This document shows positions 63,334 to 64,000 of a stretch of 64,000 nucleotides of DNA, piece by piece. Source of the DNA: Ignavibacteriota bacterium (GTDB lineage Bacteria > Bacteroidota > Ignavibacteria > SZUA-365); assembly GCA_016218045.1 (NCBI GenBank), contig JACRFB010000040.1, forward strand, positions 124,001 to 188,000. The letters are read 5' to 3'. Under the pieces are notes generated by a model that worked only from the letters and a program-made list of their open reading frames with translations, did not search any database and was not told the origin of the DNA. A program made the translations under genes and the position numbers. Within the stretch, counting starts at the first letter, position 1. Each line of letters opens with the position of its first letter.

Positions 63334-64000
63334 TGTCCACCTCCCGCCTGTGCCGCGCGCGACCCCGTCGCGTCACCAAGCGTGCCGCGGCTCCAGCCGG
63401 GCCGCGTGCACGATTCGAGTTCTATCACGATCGATCCCAGGGCGATCTCGATTTCCGCGCGAAGTGGGATGGCCGCTGCATCGGTCGTGCACCAGAGATC
63501 GAAATTGCCGCCCATGCCGCCCGCGGATTCGTCGGTCCACGACGAGCGCACCTCCACGCGATGCGCGGGCACTTCCTCGTCGTCAAATGCCGGCACTTCC
63601 AGCGTCTCGACGGCGCGCGGGAACGAGACCCGCGAGCGCTGAATCGTGAAATCCATAAGTGTGGGCACGGTGAATGTGGCGCCACTTCCGGCATACCCTC
63701 GAAGCATCATCAGCAGTCCGGCCGCGTCGTGCGGACGCTGTGCCTCGCGCCGCTGCTGTCGCGTTGCCGGTTTCCCATCGGGTCGCAGCTCGAGGGCGAA
63801 GAGTTCGTTGAGAATGTCGTAGGTATAGTGTTTCACTTCGCGCGGATCATGCTCGCGCCGCACGAGACAGTCGCGTAGGCGCGGATCTGCCACGTCGAGC
63901 TGTGACTCCTCGCGCAGGCGCACATCGATGAACGGCAAGCCCGAGGCCGAGAGCACCGTGAGACGCACGGGGCGGATCGGCCCGCCACCCTGCGCCGGCG
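63330..64000 (-). CDS. DUF3108 domain protein, partial (cut by window edge)
   Basis: The frame is open to base 64000 on the minus strand, so the start is outside. The visible 220 or so residues include LPFIDVRLREESQLDVADPR, HYTYDILNELFALELRPDGK, LLMMLRGYAGSGATFTVPTL, and VEVRSSWTDESAGG, then WCTTDAAAIPLRAEIEIALG, the pattern of DUF3108. Such proteins are usually periplasmic. It overlaps the SDR start by 4 bases and would be the first visible gene of the five-gene operon. Confidence 0.7.
   Translation of the reverse strand, partial: PAQGGGPIRPVRLTVLSASGLPFIDVRLREESQLDVADPRLRDCLVRREHDPREVKHYTYDILNELFALELRPDGKPATRQQRREAQRPHDAAGLLMMLRGYAGSGATFTVPTLMDFTIQRSRVSFPRAVETLEVPAFDDEEVPAHRVEVRSSWTDESAGGMGGNFDLWCTTDAAAIPLRAEIEIALGSIVIELESCTRPGWSRGTLGDATGSRAAQAGGGQ

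Overview
The window is GC-rich chromosomal DNA, apparently from an uncultured bacterium of the FCB group. An Ignavibacteria/Kapabacteria/Chlorobi-like relative of Bacteroidota fits best. The main clue is ten predicted secreted proteins that end in a type IX secretion (T9SS) sorting domain, several with the NFPNPFNPST or NYPNPFNPTT signature. A TonB-type outer-membrane receptor, many lipoproteins and a few promoter-like sites of the Bacteroidota form (TAnnTTTG) agree with this. No rRNA, phage, insertion sequence or CRISPR array was seen. One tRNA gene (Ser, GGA) is present.

Layout. 1-5.5 kb: the end of a flotillin gene, an aminotransferase fused to an HPr-kinase/PEPCK-like P-loop domain, a divergent PEP carboxykinase-like gene and a YbaK-type tRNA deacylase. 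5.7-21.5 kb: six T9SS cargo genes (uncharacterised proteins, a 1706-residue propeller/Ig/HYR protein, a beta-helix protein and an SBBP-propeller protein) plus one small lipoprotein. 21.7-22.7 kb: two tandem paralogous HTH plus coiled-coil proteins. 23.4-25.8 kb: an NRAMP metal transporter fused to a UspA domain, and a small NIPSNAP-like protein. 25.8-29.7 kb: a dockerin-bearing T9SS cargo gene divergent from a NarL-type histidine kinase/response regulator pair. 29.9-33.5 kb: tRNA-Ser, a small exported protein and a Ca-ATPase-like P-type pump. 33.8-35.9 kb: an AT-richer stretch with two secreted proteins, then a copper-chaperone-like HMA protein. 36.0-42.2 kb: three Cys-rich lipoproteins in a row, the last with PD40, OmpA-like and SPOR-like regions. 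42.3-46.6 kb: two paralogous propeller/T9SS proteins. 46.8-54.2 kb: a four-gene MoxR/TPR-like/transglutaminase/DUF58 operon. 54.3-59.6 kb: ZIP transporter, FKBP isomerase, TonB-dependent receptor, lipoprotein and VOC protein. 59.6-64.0 kb: a tight operon of DUF3108, two SDR epimerases, a CPBP protease and a PAP2-type membrane phosphatase.

How the parts fit. The dominant theme is the cell envelope: T9SS export, outer-membrane lipoproteins, metal ion transport (NRAMP, ZIP, P-type ATPase, HMA) and probably lipid or glycolipid synthesis. Two things stand out. First, the aminotransferase/P-loop fusion sits next to a PEPCK-like gene, which suggests a module at the oxaloacetate/PEP node. Second, many spacers carry short tandem arrays (7-, 8- or 9-mers, each locus with its own unit). 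They tend to be purine-rich just after a stop codon and pyrimidine-rich just before a start codon, read on the coding strand.
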